Program-made: the position numbers and the translations under genes
The notes under the pieces: model-generated
Told to the model about the DNA's origin: nothing
Databases searched by the model: none
Seen by the model: only the letters and a program-made list of their open reading frames with translations
Shown here: one piece after another, positions 43,107-53,589 of the stretch
How positions within the stretch are numbered: position 1 is the first letter of the stretch
Layout: every line of letters begins with the position of its first letter
From: Dipteris shenzhenensis
Taxonomy: Eukaryota; Polypodiophyta; Polypodiopsida; Gleicheniales
Strand: one strand, 5' to 3'
DNA: 64,000 nucleotides
Assembly: GCA_047967505.1 (NCBI GenBank)
Contig: CM106538.1

Positions 43107-43211
43107 GAGGGATTTCCAAAGCTTCCTCCAAAAAATTTTCTACATCTCTGTAGAAATCTGAAAAGTATCCCAATGAGGAGCTCTAGAGGGCCTTCAATCC
43201 CTACAACTGAG

Positions 43212-44749
43212 CTAGAATCTCCTGGCATTTCTAACCGTGTAACGAAAGAAGGGGATGCTTTTCTCTCGGTGCCCTGCAACTATCCACTCCCATTCCCCTG
43301 GATCCCACTGCAAGGATCTAATAGGGGAACCTCCATACAGCCAAAGCCTCCAAGATCCAATAGCCAGGAGAATGGGGTCTGGATCAAGATACCACTGTGA
43401 GTCTCTACCCATCTCCATGTATCCTGCAATCCTGACAAGCTGAAAAGGAGCCTCCAAAAGAATGTCCTCTAAAGATTTGTGGAGCCTACCTCCTGCATAA
43501 ACCTGAAAGACAAGGGTATCCTCATGTGCATCCCACAAGGCTATAACCTGCAGAGGGATACCTGTCCTCGAAAAAGCCCCCAACCAGGTGGACTCAGAAA
43601 TAGGCAAATGGTCTGTATCCATCCACTCCACTGGTATGGCTACATCTATCTGCTGCATCCTGGCTGCACTTCCTCTGAGGTGACTAACTAAACGAGCTCT
43701 CTGATCCTCTGGAAGCATCCTGAAAGCTTTCCAAGCACCCACCGTGGATGCAAGTCTCAACTCCCATCTAGACCACTGCATATAATGTGACATGCCCAGT
43801 GATCTGCCATGCTCATCTAGTATGCAATCATTCCACATGATGGGCTGCCTGTCAATTTCTTCACGAGAGGAGGGTGAAACTCTCCGAAGAGTACTTCTGA
43901 AGCTGTCCCAAGCCTTCAGAATGGTAGTCATGAGAGGGGAAGTAGGAGATCTGAGACAGGCTGACGTAAAGATCCATCTAGGGGTGTCCATCCAATATCC
44001 TCCCTGAGAAGGTGTGCATGTCTGTATACTACGTAAGAAGAAATCCTTCCAAGGCTCCTGTGACCAGGCATCAAACCTTTGATCACCATCTTGCAGAGCA
44101 AGGCTCTACACTGCAAGTCTGGATTAATAATATTGAGGCCCCCTTCCGCAGTGGGTAGAATAAGAGTCTCCCAAGCCACCTTGGCTATCATATCTGAAGT
44201 GCCGTCTAATCCACTCCACAAAAAATTCCTGATAGGTCTCTTGAGCTGAGTGATACTGCTTGTAGATCGGCACCAATAAGAGCAAACAAACCAGGCTGTA
44301 GCCAACAGTACCTGGTTTACAACCACAACTCTGGATGCAAGGTCAAGTCTGGCCGAACTCCAAAATAGGAGTTTCCTCCTAATGCCCTCCATCACGGGAG
44401 CGAACTGCTGTGCTAGAGAAATGCCCACCCCAACTTGGCATCCAAGATACCTTACGGAGACACCCCTCTGAATCCAAGTAAATCCAATATCAGCACCCCA
44501 ATCTAGAGTGTCCTCATCACTAATCCAGAAACCATTGGATTTGTTCCAGTTAATGTGAGCCCCTGCTACAATGCAAAATAAATCCAAGGTAGTCTTGAAA
44601 GAGGTGTCTGTCTGTGGAGTGGCATCCAAAAAAATAGCTGTGTCATATGCTAGCTCACTGTCCAGCAACTCCTCTTCCTGTCTCAACGGAAGTCTCAACC
44701 CAAAAATATCAGCTTGAGCTTTGATATAGAGGCTCATAGCTTCAACCAC
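43212..44749 (-). pseudogene. L1 RT palm/thumb and connection region
   Basis: The first frame (44749-43928) has LAYDTAIFLDA in place of the FADD box, INWNKSNGFWIS, RYLGCQVGVGISLAQQF, WSSARLDLASRVVVVNQVLL and FLWSG. The second (43991-43212) has WDSFRSTLRRVSP, LILDEHG-like and WELRLASTVGAWKAF motifs of the connection region. The catalytic FADD reads LAYD, so activity would be lost. Confidence 0.85.
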
Positions 44750-44769
44750 AAATAGGAATAGAAAGGGGG

Positions 44770-45534
44770 CTAGAAGGCATCCCTATCGGACTGATCTGGA
44801 TATTTGAAACTTGTCTCCCCTGACTCCACCAATGAGTACCTGGCTATGGGCTGACCTGTAAAAAGAAGAAACCCCTCTAATCGCAGGCTAATGGCTTTTG
44901 CCAAGATCTTATACAAAGTGCCCAGTAAATTGATCGGTTTCCACTGAGACACTAAATTTCTGCAACCTCCTTTTGGGATAAGATGAATGAGACCCTCCGA
45001 GAGTGAGTCCGGCATCTCACCCGAGTCCCAAACGCCCTGCAGGGCTGAGGTGATGTAGTCCCCAATCTGATCCCAAAAAATAAAAAAAAAGGAAGATGTA
45101 AGCCCATCTGACCCTAGACAACTACCCTTATGAAGGGCAGTAAGAGCGGTCCTGGACTCTATGTTGGTGAAGCGTGCATCAAGTGAGGCTCTCAAACCTC
45201 TATCCACCAACATAGGAATATGCTGCCAAATAACCTGTCTAGCATCATCTCTGGCTTGTGAATCAAGATCTGCAGTCAGAAGGGAGGCATAGTAATCTGA
45301 AGCAATCTGCATGACGACATCTGGATGTGTCTGAAGTATCCCGTCTAAGTCAACAAGCTGCAAAACACTCTCTCTACTATGTCTAGGGCTAAGAGTAGAG
45401 AAGAATTGCTTGTTGACTCTACCTCCGATCTGCGTCCAGAAAGACTCTTTGGTGTGAAAGGCATACTCTGCTCTCTGACCTAAATGTCTGCTGATGAGCC
45501 CTTGCTGCAGCAACGCGCTTCTGAATCCAAGCAT
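44770..45534 (-). pseudogene. L1 RT fingers region with deletion of the palm core
   Basis: The frame has FWTQIGGRVNKQFFSTLSPRH, ALHKGSCLGSDGLTSSFF, LSEGLIHLIPKGGCRNLVSQW and KPINLLGTLYKILAKAISLR, the classical start of L1 RT. After RLEGFLLF it jumps directly to the segment before the RSVRQG motif and then loses frame. Roughly 110 codons expected between these blocks are absent. Confidence 0.88.
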
Positions 45535-45663
45535 CTGTAGGCCGTTTCTGCTCTTCTCTCTGAAGAGCTACCAGCTACTGTCGAATGGCAATCTCTCTCC
45601 TACGAATCTCATCTCTCCTAATACTAGCAACAGAATGATAAAAGCTGCTAATATTAGTGAGGG

Positions 45664-45960
45664 CTATAGCCACATTTGACGGGGATGGCTGCCCACCCTG
45701 TAGGTGAGAATCCCAAATCCGTAGCACTGCCTCTGTGAGGCCCTCCTCTGCATAGAGCGCATCTGGAATCCTGATACTGGGGCAGAGCGGCCTCTCGCCC
45801 GAGGCTCTGAAACCATCAAAACAACCGGAAAATGATCAAAAGTGGAAACCCCTGCACTGATGCTAATTGTCCCACCTCTGTCCAGTACCCAATCATCCAC
45901 ATAAAATCTCTTAATCCGTGATGGATAAGCATCCTTACTCTCCTGTTCGACCAAGAAAAT
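45664..45960 (-). pseudogene. L1 endonuclease C-terminal end
   Basis: The reading RIKRFYVDDWVLDRGGTISI, then GVSTFDHFPVVL, is the final part of an L1 AP endonuclease with the (S)DHFPV active-site motif. Confidence 0.8.
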
Positions 45961-45974
45961 AGAAGAGACTGTGG

Positions 45975-47450
45975 CTGAGCTACTGGCCTTCCCTCTTGAA
46001 GGAGGACTGCTCCTACTGCTATGCCACTTGCATCGGTTTCTAGGAACAATGGTTTCTGGGGATCAACTATTTTTAACACCGGTCCTGTGACCATAGCTTG
46101 TTTTATGGTATTAAAACTTTCTTGTTGATTCTGTCCCCAAATAAAAGGTACTTTATCTGAGGTCAGATCAGTCAATGGTGATACTATTCCGGAATATCCT
46201 TTGATATGCCTTCTATAAAACTGGACAAATCCCAAGAATGATCGCAACGCGGTCAGACTCTGAGGGATTGGCCAAGTTAGTATCACAACCACTTTCTTCG
46301 GATCCATTTCTACCCCCTGTGGAGTAATTCTGAACCCTAAATATTCAAGCCTAACCATACACAGTATAGTTTTCTTTTTATTTAGATAAAGACTGGCTTT
46401 CCTCAAAGTACTGAACACTACTCTTAAGTGTTCACGATGCTCAGTAAGACTTTTACTGAATATCAGGATATCATCAATAAAATGTACTACGAACTTTCCG
46501 ATATACGGACGTAGTAAATCGTTCATAAGCATGACGAAGGTCGCTGGAGCATTGGTAAGTCTGAAGGGCATTACCAAAAACTCATAATGACCAAACCTGC
46601 TTCTGAAAGCGGTTTTATGGACATCCTCGGCTCTAATCCGGATTTGATGGTAGCCACACTTAAGATCTATCTTACGGAAAATCACGGCTCCATGTAATGC
46701 ATCTAGCAAATCATCAATCCGAGCCATCGGATACCTGTGCTTAACAGTGATATTATTCAATGCTCTGTAATCTATACATAGGCGAAATGTATCATCCTTT
46801 TTCTTCTTTAATATCACTGGCGAAGCAAAAGGTGAGAATATCACTGGCGAAGCAAAAGGTGAGAAACTTGGTTGAATCTGCCCCAACTTGAGATATTCTT
46901 CCAGTTGTCTACGCACCTCCGCCTCTTCAATAAAACTCATTCTATAGGGAGGTCTGTTTACACGTTCTGCCCTCGGGATCAGTTCAATCTTATGTTGAAC
47001 TTTCCGCTCTGGAGGTAACCCATAAGGTAGTTCATCCCTAAAACATTCAGAGAACTCCTCTGTTATAAGATTAGCCAGCTTGGCCATCTCACCACTTTGC
47101 ATAACATCAGTACTAGCCGAAGAATCATCAACTGGCTCTACCGATGCTGTGCAAAGGAATAAAAACTCTACTTGAGCTTTTCGGATTTCCATCACGGAAA
47201 CCAACGGTCTCTGAGGTATATCTTTCTCACCTCGCAAGACATAAAGCACATCATTCATCTTGAATTGATATACGTGCTTTTTCCAATCAATGGCTGGATT
47301 CTTCCTAGAATGCCACGCCATACCCAGGGCTATATCTGCATGAGCAAGCTTGGTCATTTCAAAATCAAGCTTCTTAGCATAGTCCTGAATACGAAGCTCC
47401 AACTGGATAACCCTTTGGTCCCATACTTCAGTTGAACTTCCATCTGCCAT
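45975..47450 (-). pseudogene. pol: gypsy protease tail, RT and RNase H start
   Basis: The long frame includes ELPYGLPPERKVQHKIELIP, YRALNNITVKHRYPMARIDDLL, FRKIDLKCGYHQIRI, HYEFLVMPFRLTNAPATF and the catalytic VHFIDDILIFSK. RYGFRITP-like, FLGFVQFYRRHIKGYS and RNase H PLFLETDASGIAVGAVL follow. A 27-base tandem duplication (46811-46837 and 46838-46864) repeats FSPFASPVI in frame in the RT fingers. A one-base frame change near 47465 separates it from gag/protease. RNase H is cut at about 45970. Confidence 0.9.
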
Positions 47451-47469
47451 CCTGACTGTATACGCATAG

Positions 47470-48909
47470 TCAGATGGACAGCCTCTTCACGAGCTTGGAG
47501 TTAATCACATTGTGAGTTGACGCCGAGTCAAACAACACAATGACATCATGATTGGCTACTTGCCCTTTCATTTTAATTAACTCCATATCATTAAAGGCCG
47601 TATACCCCGTTGCTGCGGGCTTAGATAGGATGTTATCAGGTGCACTCGTCACTAACTTAGCAACAGACACACATAACAAACAAGGTACTAACCTCTGAGA
47701 AGATCCCGCTAGCTGAATCTGCATCTCTTCCGCTCTGGGACTTTCCTGCATCTCCACGTCGCACTCTAAGATCACCATCTCAGCCATCCGATGATCTTTA
47801 TTACGTGGACAATCCTTCCACTGATGAGGCTGAAGGCAACTAAAACATACGCCTTCTCTCCTCGCTTTTTCCCTTTGTTCTGGGTTCAAGGGAGACTTAG
47901 ACCAAGCCCGGGCTGCCATTGGGGTTACTTTCCTCTTCACTCCAATGGTGGTACTTGGTTTAGGAGTTTCAGCCGGTCTCGCCTGCTTGGCTTGACCACT
48001 CGGCTGCGAACCACTCCCTCTACTAGCCCACTTCTTCTTAAACCCAGATTTCTTCAGATACCCATACTGGGTTCTGACCTGTGCAAACCCACTTGGCTTG
48101 CTGCCCTTGGCATCCTCGTAGTTCAGGGCTATAGCTATTGCATCATCTAACGTGTTCGCGTACTTAGCCCGAACTTCCATTTTTATTCGATCATTCAATC
48201 CAAATATGAAATCTTTCACTTGGATTGATTGAGGCAGGGGTTCGTCAACCTTCATTACACTCTCTCGAAACTTTTCAGTGTATTCTGCCACTGATAAATT
48301 TCTCTGACGAAGGTTCCTATGTTGATCCCAAGCTCGGGATGCTTCGTCAAGAGATAAGAAGTGTTTCCTGAACTCTCTTTTAAACCCCTCCCAGGTAGTG
48401 GATGCTATCCCATCTTTTTGTTGTTTAATCCACCACCGATCCGCTGCCTCACTAAATATGTGCGTGGCCTCGCGGATGTTTTTGATGTCGTTTCTGATTT
48501 CACAAATGGCGAACGCCTCGTCCCATTTGTGTAACCAGGTCTCAATGACATCGGAGCTACGGTCGTTCATCCGACCAGAATACTTTTCCGGTCTGTAATT
48601 TGCAATATTTGGCACTTTAGCCTTCCTAGGCTCGACCGTATGAACTCTAGACTCCGGTTCCATTGGAGCCTTTCCCTTCTCTTCTCGAGAAGGTCTGGCA
48701 GACATACTATGTATCGCTCTCCTAAGTTCGGACTGCCCTGCATTGGCCTGTAATTGCTGCGCTAACAACTGTTGCAAGGCATCCTCCAGCAATGCAGTCC
48801 TGCCAGCTAAAGTATGAGCTACTGGGTGCGATCCCTGCTGGGTCGGCCGGACTCCTGATTCACCAGGGTCCCTTCTGGAAGCCCCTTCTTCTACTTCCAT
48901 TCCGTTCAA
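47470..48909 (-). CDS. gag: gypsy gag with zinc knuckle and protease start
   Basis: This is an open frame of 479 codons. The gag core reads YSGRMNDRSSDVIETWLHKW, THIFSEAADRWWIKQQKDG, WEGFKREFRKHFLSLDE and NLSVAEYTEKFRESV, at residues about 105-235. A basic linker (SGFKKKWASRGSGS) precedes the knuckle CFSCLQPHQWKDC (CX2CX3HX4C). The protease box is VLFDSASTHNVINSKL, with DSA where DSG is usual, so the protease may be impaired. The frame ends prematurely just after it. Confidence 0.9.
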   Translation of the reverse strand: MNGMEVEEGASRRDPGESGVRPTQQGSHPVAHTLAGRTALLEDALQQLLAQQLQANAGQSELRRAIHSMSARPSREEKGKAPMEPESRVHTVEPRKAKVPNIANYRPEKYSGRMNDRSSDVIETWLHKWDEAFAICEIRNDIKNIREATHIFSEAADRWWIKQQKDGIASTTWEGFKREFRKHFLSLDEASRAWDQHRNLRQRNLSVAEYTEKFRESVMKVDEPLPQSIQVKDFIFGLNDRIKMEVRAKYANTLDDAIAIALNYEDAKGSKPSGFAQVRTQYGYLKKSGFKKKWASRGSGSQPSGQAKQARPAETPKPSTTIGVKRKVTPMAARAWSKSPLNPEQREKARREGVCFSCLQPHQWKDCPRNKDHRMAEMVILECDVEMQESPRAEEMQIQLAGSSQRLVPCLLCVSVAKLVTSAPDNILSKPAATGYTAFNDMELIKMKGQVANHDVIVLFDSASTHNVINSKLVKRLSI

Positions 48910-50189
48910 TGGGTGTTTTTGTGGTTTTTTTTTTTTTTAACACCACTAGAAAACTGTATTTACAAGCTGACCCAATTCAGTGTACTAACAGTCTGGCACA
49001 ATTCCCTATACTAGGGAATTCCTGCAATCCCACATGCACACTGACTAGGCATTCGATACATGCATAACCCAAATAGCGCTTTTCCCTATACTAGGGAAAC
49101 TCCTGCAAACTGACTCTGACTGAAGCACACAGGCATATGCACAGGCATAATCTATCCCTGCTACAGCATTAAAGCCTCATACAGGCTGATCATTCACGAG
49201 ATCCTGTCTACGAAAATAGAGCATCACCCGACTAAGTCAAGGAGAAAAAAAACAACATGAAACTAATGGAGATCAAAGAAAGCTCCCTGGTCAAGAACGG
49301 TTTCGTCACAGCCCTTCTAATTCCATGTAGATCCTGCCAATAGTCTGCAGTCACCGTTTCCACGCTCGCTGGCAAATTTCGGACTATGTGGGACACTTGT
49401 CCATTGACTAGCGCTCCACGCTATCAGCGTTGCCTCTGCGCCCCAGGTCACTGCTTACGTGCACCAATCCCGCCTAGACCTCTGCTATTCTGTGTCAGCT
49501 TCACCGAATTATCGAAGGTTTGATCCTCTGTCCGTCAGGGTAATCGTGCCACATGATCTCCCTGCTCACAAATTTCTGCTGTCCATTCCAGCACATTCCC
49601 TTGGGCTTCCTATCGATCTGGTTAGCCACAAAGTACTACTGTCGCAGGACCTTACCGGAACCTTCCGCTCAAACAGCAGCTTCAACGCCTGCGTGTCCCG
49701 CTCCTAATTCGTGGACGTCGCAGGTTACCAGCCGCTCCACCTATACTCCAGACCCGCTGTCGTCGCTGCCTTACGGGACCCCCAAGCTCCAGCCACAAAA
49801 CAGTCAACACGCCTCTGCCTACGAACTATTTACGTGACCATGCATGGCTTTGACTGGAGCACGTCGTTCGTAGACCACACATCGTCCAATCCACATGTCT
49901 GCAATTCGTCGAATGAGTCCGTCGCATGGAGGTCACGAGTAGCAGGACCCTCTGGCACTCTTCATCTACCTCGTTTCGTCAAATCACCTTACGGGAGCGC
50001 CATCTATCACGGACCTCGTCAGCAGCTTCGTTGCAATCAGCGCGTCGCCTCACCACCTATATGAGCCTACAAACTGTCACAGTCTTTCTCTTCGACGCCG
50101 TTGGGTAGGCCACCGTTGGACGACTCGCCACCAAGCCCATGAACCCGACCTTTCTTCTGTACGTCACTTGTCCCTTGCTCTCTCCACAA
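48910..50189 (-). other. gypsy 5' leader
   Basis: The 1.3 kb between the PBS and the gag start has no stable frame. It contains a homopolymer run of T near 48925-48938 and two CCCTATACTAGGGAA phrases (49010 and 49084), each self-complementary. Confidence 0.6.
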
Positions 50190-50201
50190 GCTCTGATACC
50201 A
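50190..50201 (-). promoter_or_regulatory. primer-binding site (initiator tRNA-Met)
   Basis: On the minus strand TGGTATCAGAGC starts 2 bases after the LTR end, the standard plant site. Confidence 0.93.
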
Positions 50202-50203
50202 AT

Positions 50204-50545
50204 TGTCAGACACATTGATCTAGTTCTCTACTTCGTATCACGGGAGTAGCACCATGTATATCCTCCCAGCCATATCTCGCTGAGACTAACAAGCAGACAG
50301 AGATCTTCGTTCAAAATTCCACGTGAATAATTCCCTTCTCTTCTCTCTCTAGCCTCAACAAGCCCCAATACCCTAGATAGATCTAGATGCCACATGTCAT
50401 CCATATAGGGCCTTCCTAATGCAACATTTCACCCCTCTCTTGGGATGCATTAAATCCTTTGCCCCTAGGCACAATCTTTGCACTTGGCCCTTGGCCTTAG
50501 ATCTACCTAGTCAGGTGCTATCAGCCCTCACCTAGGACCTTGACA
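50204..50545 (-). repeat. 5' LTR of the minus-strand gypsy element
   Basis: On the plus strand it runs from TGTCA at 50204 to TGACA at 50545, giving perfect 5-base inverted termini and a length of 342 bp. The right border is the best TG..CA choice but not confirmed by a second LTR. Confidence 0.65.
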
Positions 50546-50670
50546 TTAAATCCCTCCCGATCATTTACATGAAGCGCAAACAAATATATTACAAAGATAG
50601 ATACTTTAAGGGAAATGTCGACTGATTCTTCCGAGGTCATGCTACCTCGGCTAGAGCATAACATTCCGTC

Positions 50671-51310
50671 AGAGGATGAAGAGGGGGGAAAGGGAGGGAG
50701 GGAGGTGGTGAAGCAGAGGTAGGGGCAGAAAGAAGGGGGCGGGGGAGGGGAAGGGAGGGGGGTAGGAGGAGCGGGGAGTAGAGGGAGAAGGGGGAGAGGA
50801 AGGAGGGGCAGCGGCGGGGTAGGGAGAGGAGAGGAGAGGGCAGCGGGGTAGGAGGTAGAGGCAGGTAGGGGGAGCAAGGGGGAAGGAGGGAAGGGCAGCA
50901 AGGGGGTAGGGAGAGGTGGGGTGAGCAGCAAGGGAGAGGAAAGGAGTGGGGTAGGGAGGGAGAGGTAGCGGGGAAGGGAGGGGAAGCTAGCGGGGTAGGG
51001 AGAGAGGGAATGGTGTAGGGAGGAAGAAGCAGAGGAAAGGGGAGGGGGAGCTAGTGGGGTAGGGAGAGAGGGAGCGGGGTAGGGAGGGAGAGGTAGCGGG
51101 GGTAGGGAGAGGAGGTAGCGGGGGTAGGGAGGGAGAGAGGGAGGGAGGGTAGCGGGAGAGGAAGCGAGGGGGGACAGCAGCGGGAGGAGGGGGTAGCAGC
51201 CCGGGAGGAGGGGCTGGCAGGGAGAGGAGGAGGGAGGGGAAGGGAAGGGCTGGGAGGGAGGGGAGAGGGTGCAGGACGGAGGGCAGCAGGGAGAGGCAGG
51301 ACGGGGAGGT
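50671..51310 (+). repeat. 640-base polypurine, G-rich tract
   Basis: The plus strand is almost entirely A and G, with irregular units such as GGGAGGG, GGTAGCGGGG and GGGTAGGGAG. Runs of three or more G occur every few bases, so G-quadruplex and triplex structures are likely in principle. No coding function; the pyrimidine-strand reading is low-complexity proline/leucine. Confidence 0.93.
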
Positions 51311-51329
51311 CAGCCAGCTATGAATCTCC

Positions 51330-52795
51330 CTTATTTCACATGACTGGTAAATCAGTGACCGTTATACTCCATATTTCCATCCATTTCATTCCCTCCATGT
51401 GCCAGCCCATGCTCTGTGTAGCTTCCATTGCCTTGTGTGGTATCCTACTAGCGTCCATCTTCTCCACTTTGTTGAGGTAAGCCATGAATTGACACAATGC
51501 TTCCCCCTCTAGAGGCAACATACCTATCTCAGCCAGTAGGATTTGGTAGTGTGTCTGTGTCTTAACCCCCAACTCCCCTATTAGGAAATGTTTATGTATA
51601 GTTTCTATTCTTCCCTGGGTGCCCAAGCAGGGCATCTGTAGAGGATTACTATCTGAACAAGCATGGTGTACAGAAACTTCCTCATTTCCCAATTCCAGAG
51701 TGTGCCTTCCTGCATTTGTTTTCGAACCTATATAGAGCTTTCAAATCCCCTAGAATCCTTTCCATGCATGCATTCCACTTGTAGTTGTCCATGAAATCCA
51801 GTCCTAAATATTTATATGAGTTGACTAGGTCTAGGGGCTCACTTCAATACCTGACATCTACTTTCTTCAAGCTTGTTGCGTGTCCCGATGACCATTACCT
51901 TTGATTTGTCTATATTGACCTGCATCCTTGAGTGTTTGCAGAAATCTTTCAGTGCATCCTTATCTTTGCGAAGAATACTACGTCATCTGCATAGATAAGC
52001 ATTAACAAATGTGCTTGCAGGTGCTCCTTATCTGTGCGAAGAATACTACGTCATCTGCATAGATAAGCATTAACAAAGCATACCCTGCAATCTGGACCCC
52101 CTCCTTGCTGTTCATTCTCATCCATTCTCCCAACTCATCGATCAAAAGACTGAAGAGTGTCGGTGAGAGGGGGCAACCTCGTTTAACCCCTATGTCACTT
52201 CTTATTCCAGCTTTCCCCTTGGAGCATGACCAGTCTACTAGCGGCTGTGCTCACTCAGCTAGCACCTTCTCATAGAGACGGTCTGTGGCTTCTCTAAGTT
52301 CTTGAGGAACTTTGAGCTTTCCAGTCTTTCCCATAACCTCTTATGCGGCATTGTATCAAAGGCTTTCCTGAAATCTATGAAACAACAGTAGATAGCCTCT
52401 TTCTTACATTTGATTGCTTCAGTTGCAGCTCTGATAGCAACCAGATGATCAACCGTTGAGTGTTTGGGGCGAAACCCTGCTTGGGATGGCGCCCTTACTC
52501 CTTGTTCCTCCGCCCATTTGCTGATTTTCTGCTCACAAATAGTTCCATATAACTTTGCCATTAGGCTGCCTACCATGATTGTCTGATAGTTCTTTGCCAT
52601 CTTGCTATCTCCTTCCTTATGAATCTGTACAATCCTGCTTATGTGCCAAGTTAATGGAAACCCTTGCTCTATAGCCATATTTATAAACCTGGCAAGCATT
52701 TTCTTTGTTGTCTCATCGCCCCATGTTAGCATCTCCGCTACTAGCCCTTGTGTGTCTGGTTAGCTAGCTTTTTCAGGCCGTTTTCCATGTTCTCC
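51330..52795 (-). mobile_element. LINE fragment C
   Basis: Minus-strand RT start at 52732-52259: FPLTWHISRIVQIHKEGDSK, NYQTIMVGSLMAKLYGTI, APSQAGFRPKHSTVDHLVAI and IYCCFIDFRKAFDTMPHKRLW, with the first catalytic aspartate. The palm region is decayed but readable in part (52200-51850), and a C-terminal domain ends at 51336. It belongs to the same family as fragments A, B and D. A 51-base direct repeat (ATCTGTGCGAAGAATACTACG and on) lies at about 51962-52076. Confidence 0.85.
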
Positions 52796-53440
52796 AAATA
52801 GTGATCCCTTACATCAGTTGAGAGAAATATTACAACTTCTTACGTATTGATTACGTGTTGGGCTAGCTTATGTGCTAGTCCCAGTATCTTGTTTACAGTG
52901 TTCCAAAATCTCTTTCAAGTAGCTGCCTAGCTTTTTGGCTGGTTGCTCCAGCAGATTTTTCAGATTATCTTTCGTGACCTTATAACGTTCTCTATGTGTG
53001 CATAGGATCTACATCTTAGGAGTACATGCTGCTCATAATGGGGCAAAATTTGCAGGTTCTTTCCTCTTTGGGGGTCTTGGGTCTTGCCCACCTACCCTTC
53101 TCTACCCCGAGATTATGTGAACTAGTTCTGATTTTACAGATTAGATGCCTTTTAAATACTGATATGTCTTCCTCGAGGTACTTTTGCATCTCGTAGCTGT
53201 CCATTGAGCTGATTTCCTGTTTATAGAATTGCATTTTCATCCCAGGGTTTTGCCATTGTTTTTGTAGCATTTTCTGCGTCACAATTTCCCTTATTTCAAA
53301 GGCATCTTCTGGTATATCAGTGGCTGTTATATTCCATGATTCCATCCACTTCATTCCCTCTTGTGCCAGCCCATGATTTGTGTAGCTTCCATCACCCTAC
53401 GTGGTATCCTACTGGCGTCCATCCAGAGAGAGCCACATCA
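52796..53440 (-). mobile_element. LINE fragment D
   Basis: The C-terminal domain frame (53354-53016) reads FEIREIVTQKMLQKQWQNPG, ISSMDSYEMQKYLEEDISVF and KEERTCKFC, with a CX2C ligand pair. It overlaps the C-terminal end of fragment C in sequence (SRIP.KAMEATQ and MKWME.W.IT.TD), so C and D are separate copies. It is homologous to 41893-42345. Confidence 0.82.
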
Positions 53441-53589
53441 AAGATGCTGTACCAAAATGTAGTACAATGCATGAGGGTCGACTTATTAGTCCCCTCTTAG
53501 GTGCCAGTGCCCGGGTAGCACAAATTTCTCTGTTATAGCCTTCCCTACCTAAAGAAATTTGCCCTCAAAATTAGAGGCTCTGGCTGTGA

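Larger units (their letters stand above)
42346..45970 (-). mobile_element. L1-type LINE, endonuclease end to 3' end, with internal deletion
   Basis: Minus-strand frames give in order the end of the AP endonuclease, RT fingers, RT palm/thumb, connection region and the zf-RVT domain typical of plant L1 ORF2. About 110 residues of the RT are missing near 44840, including the first catalytic aspartate region. Upstream it abuts gypsy RNase H sequence, so it appears to be 5'-truncated and inserted in that gypsy element. Confidence 0.9.
45970..50545 (-). mobile_element. Ty3/gypsy element, 5' LTR to RNase H, cut by L1
   Basis: On the minus strand the order is LTR (50545-50204), PBS complementary to initiator tRNA-Met (50201-50190), a leader of about 1.3 kb, gag (48909-47470), and protease/RT/RNase H to about 45970, where L1 sequence takes over. 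Integrase and the 3' LTR are absent from the window. Frames are long, so it is fairly young. Confidence 0.88.

Noticed and set aside
49459-50108. Overlapping plus-strand open frames in the gypsy leader
   Set aside because: They lie antisense in the leader of the minus-strand gypsy element and show no conserved motif.
50521-50931. Proline/leucine-rich protein on the minus strand
   Set aside because: It is the pyrimidine-strand reading of a polypurine low-complexity tract.
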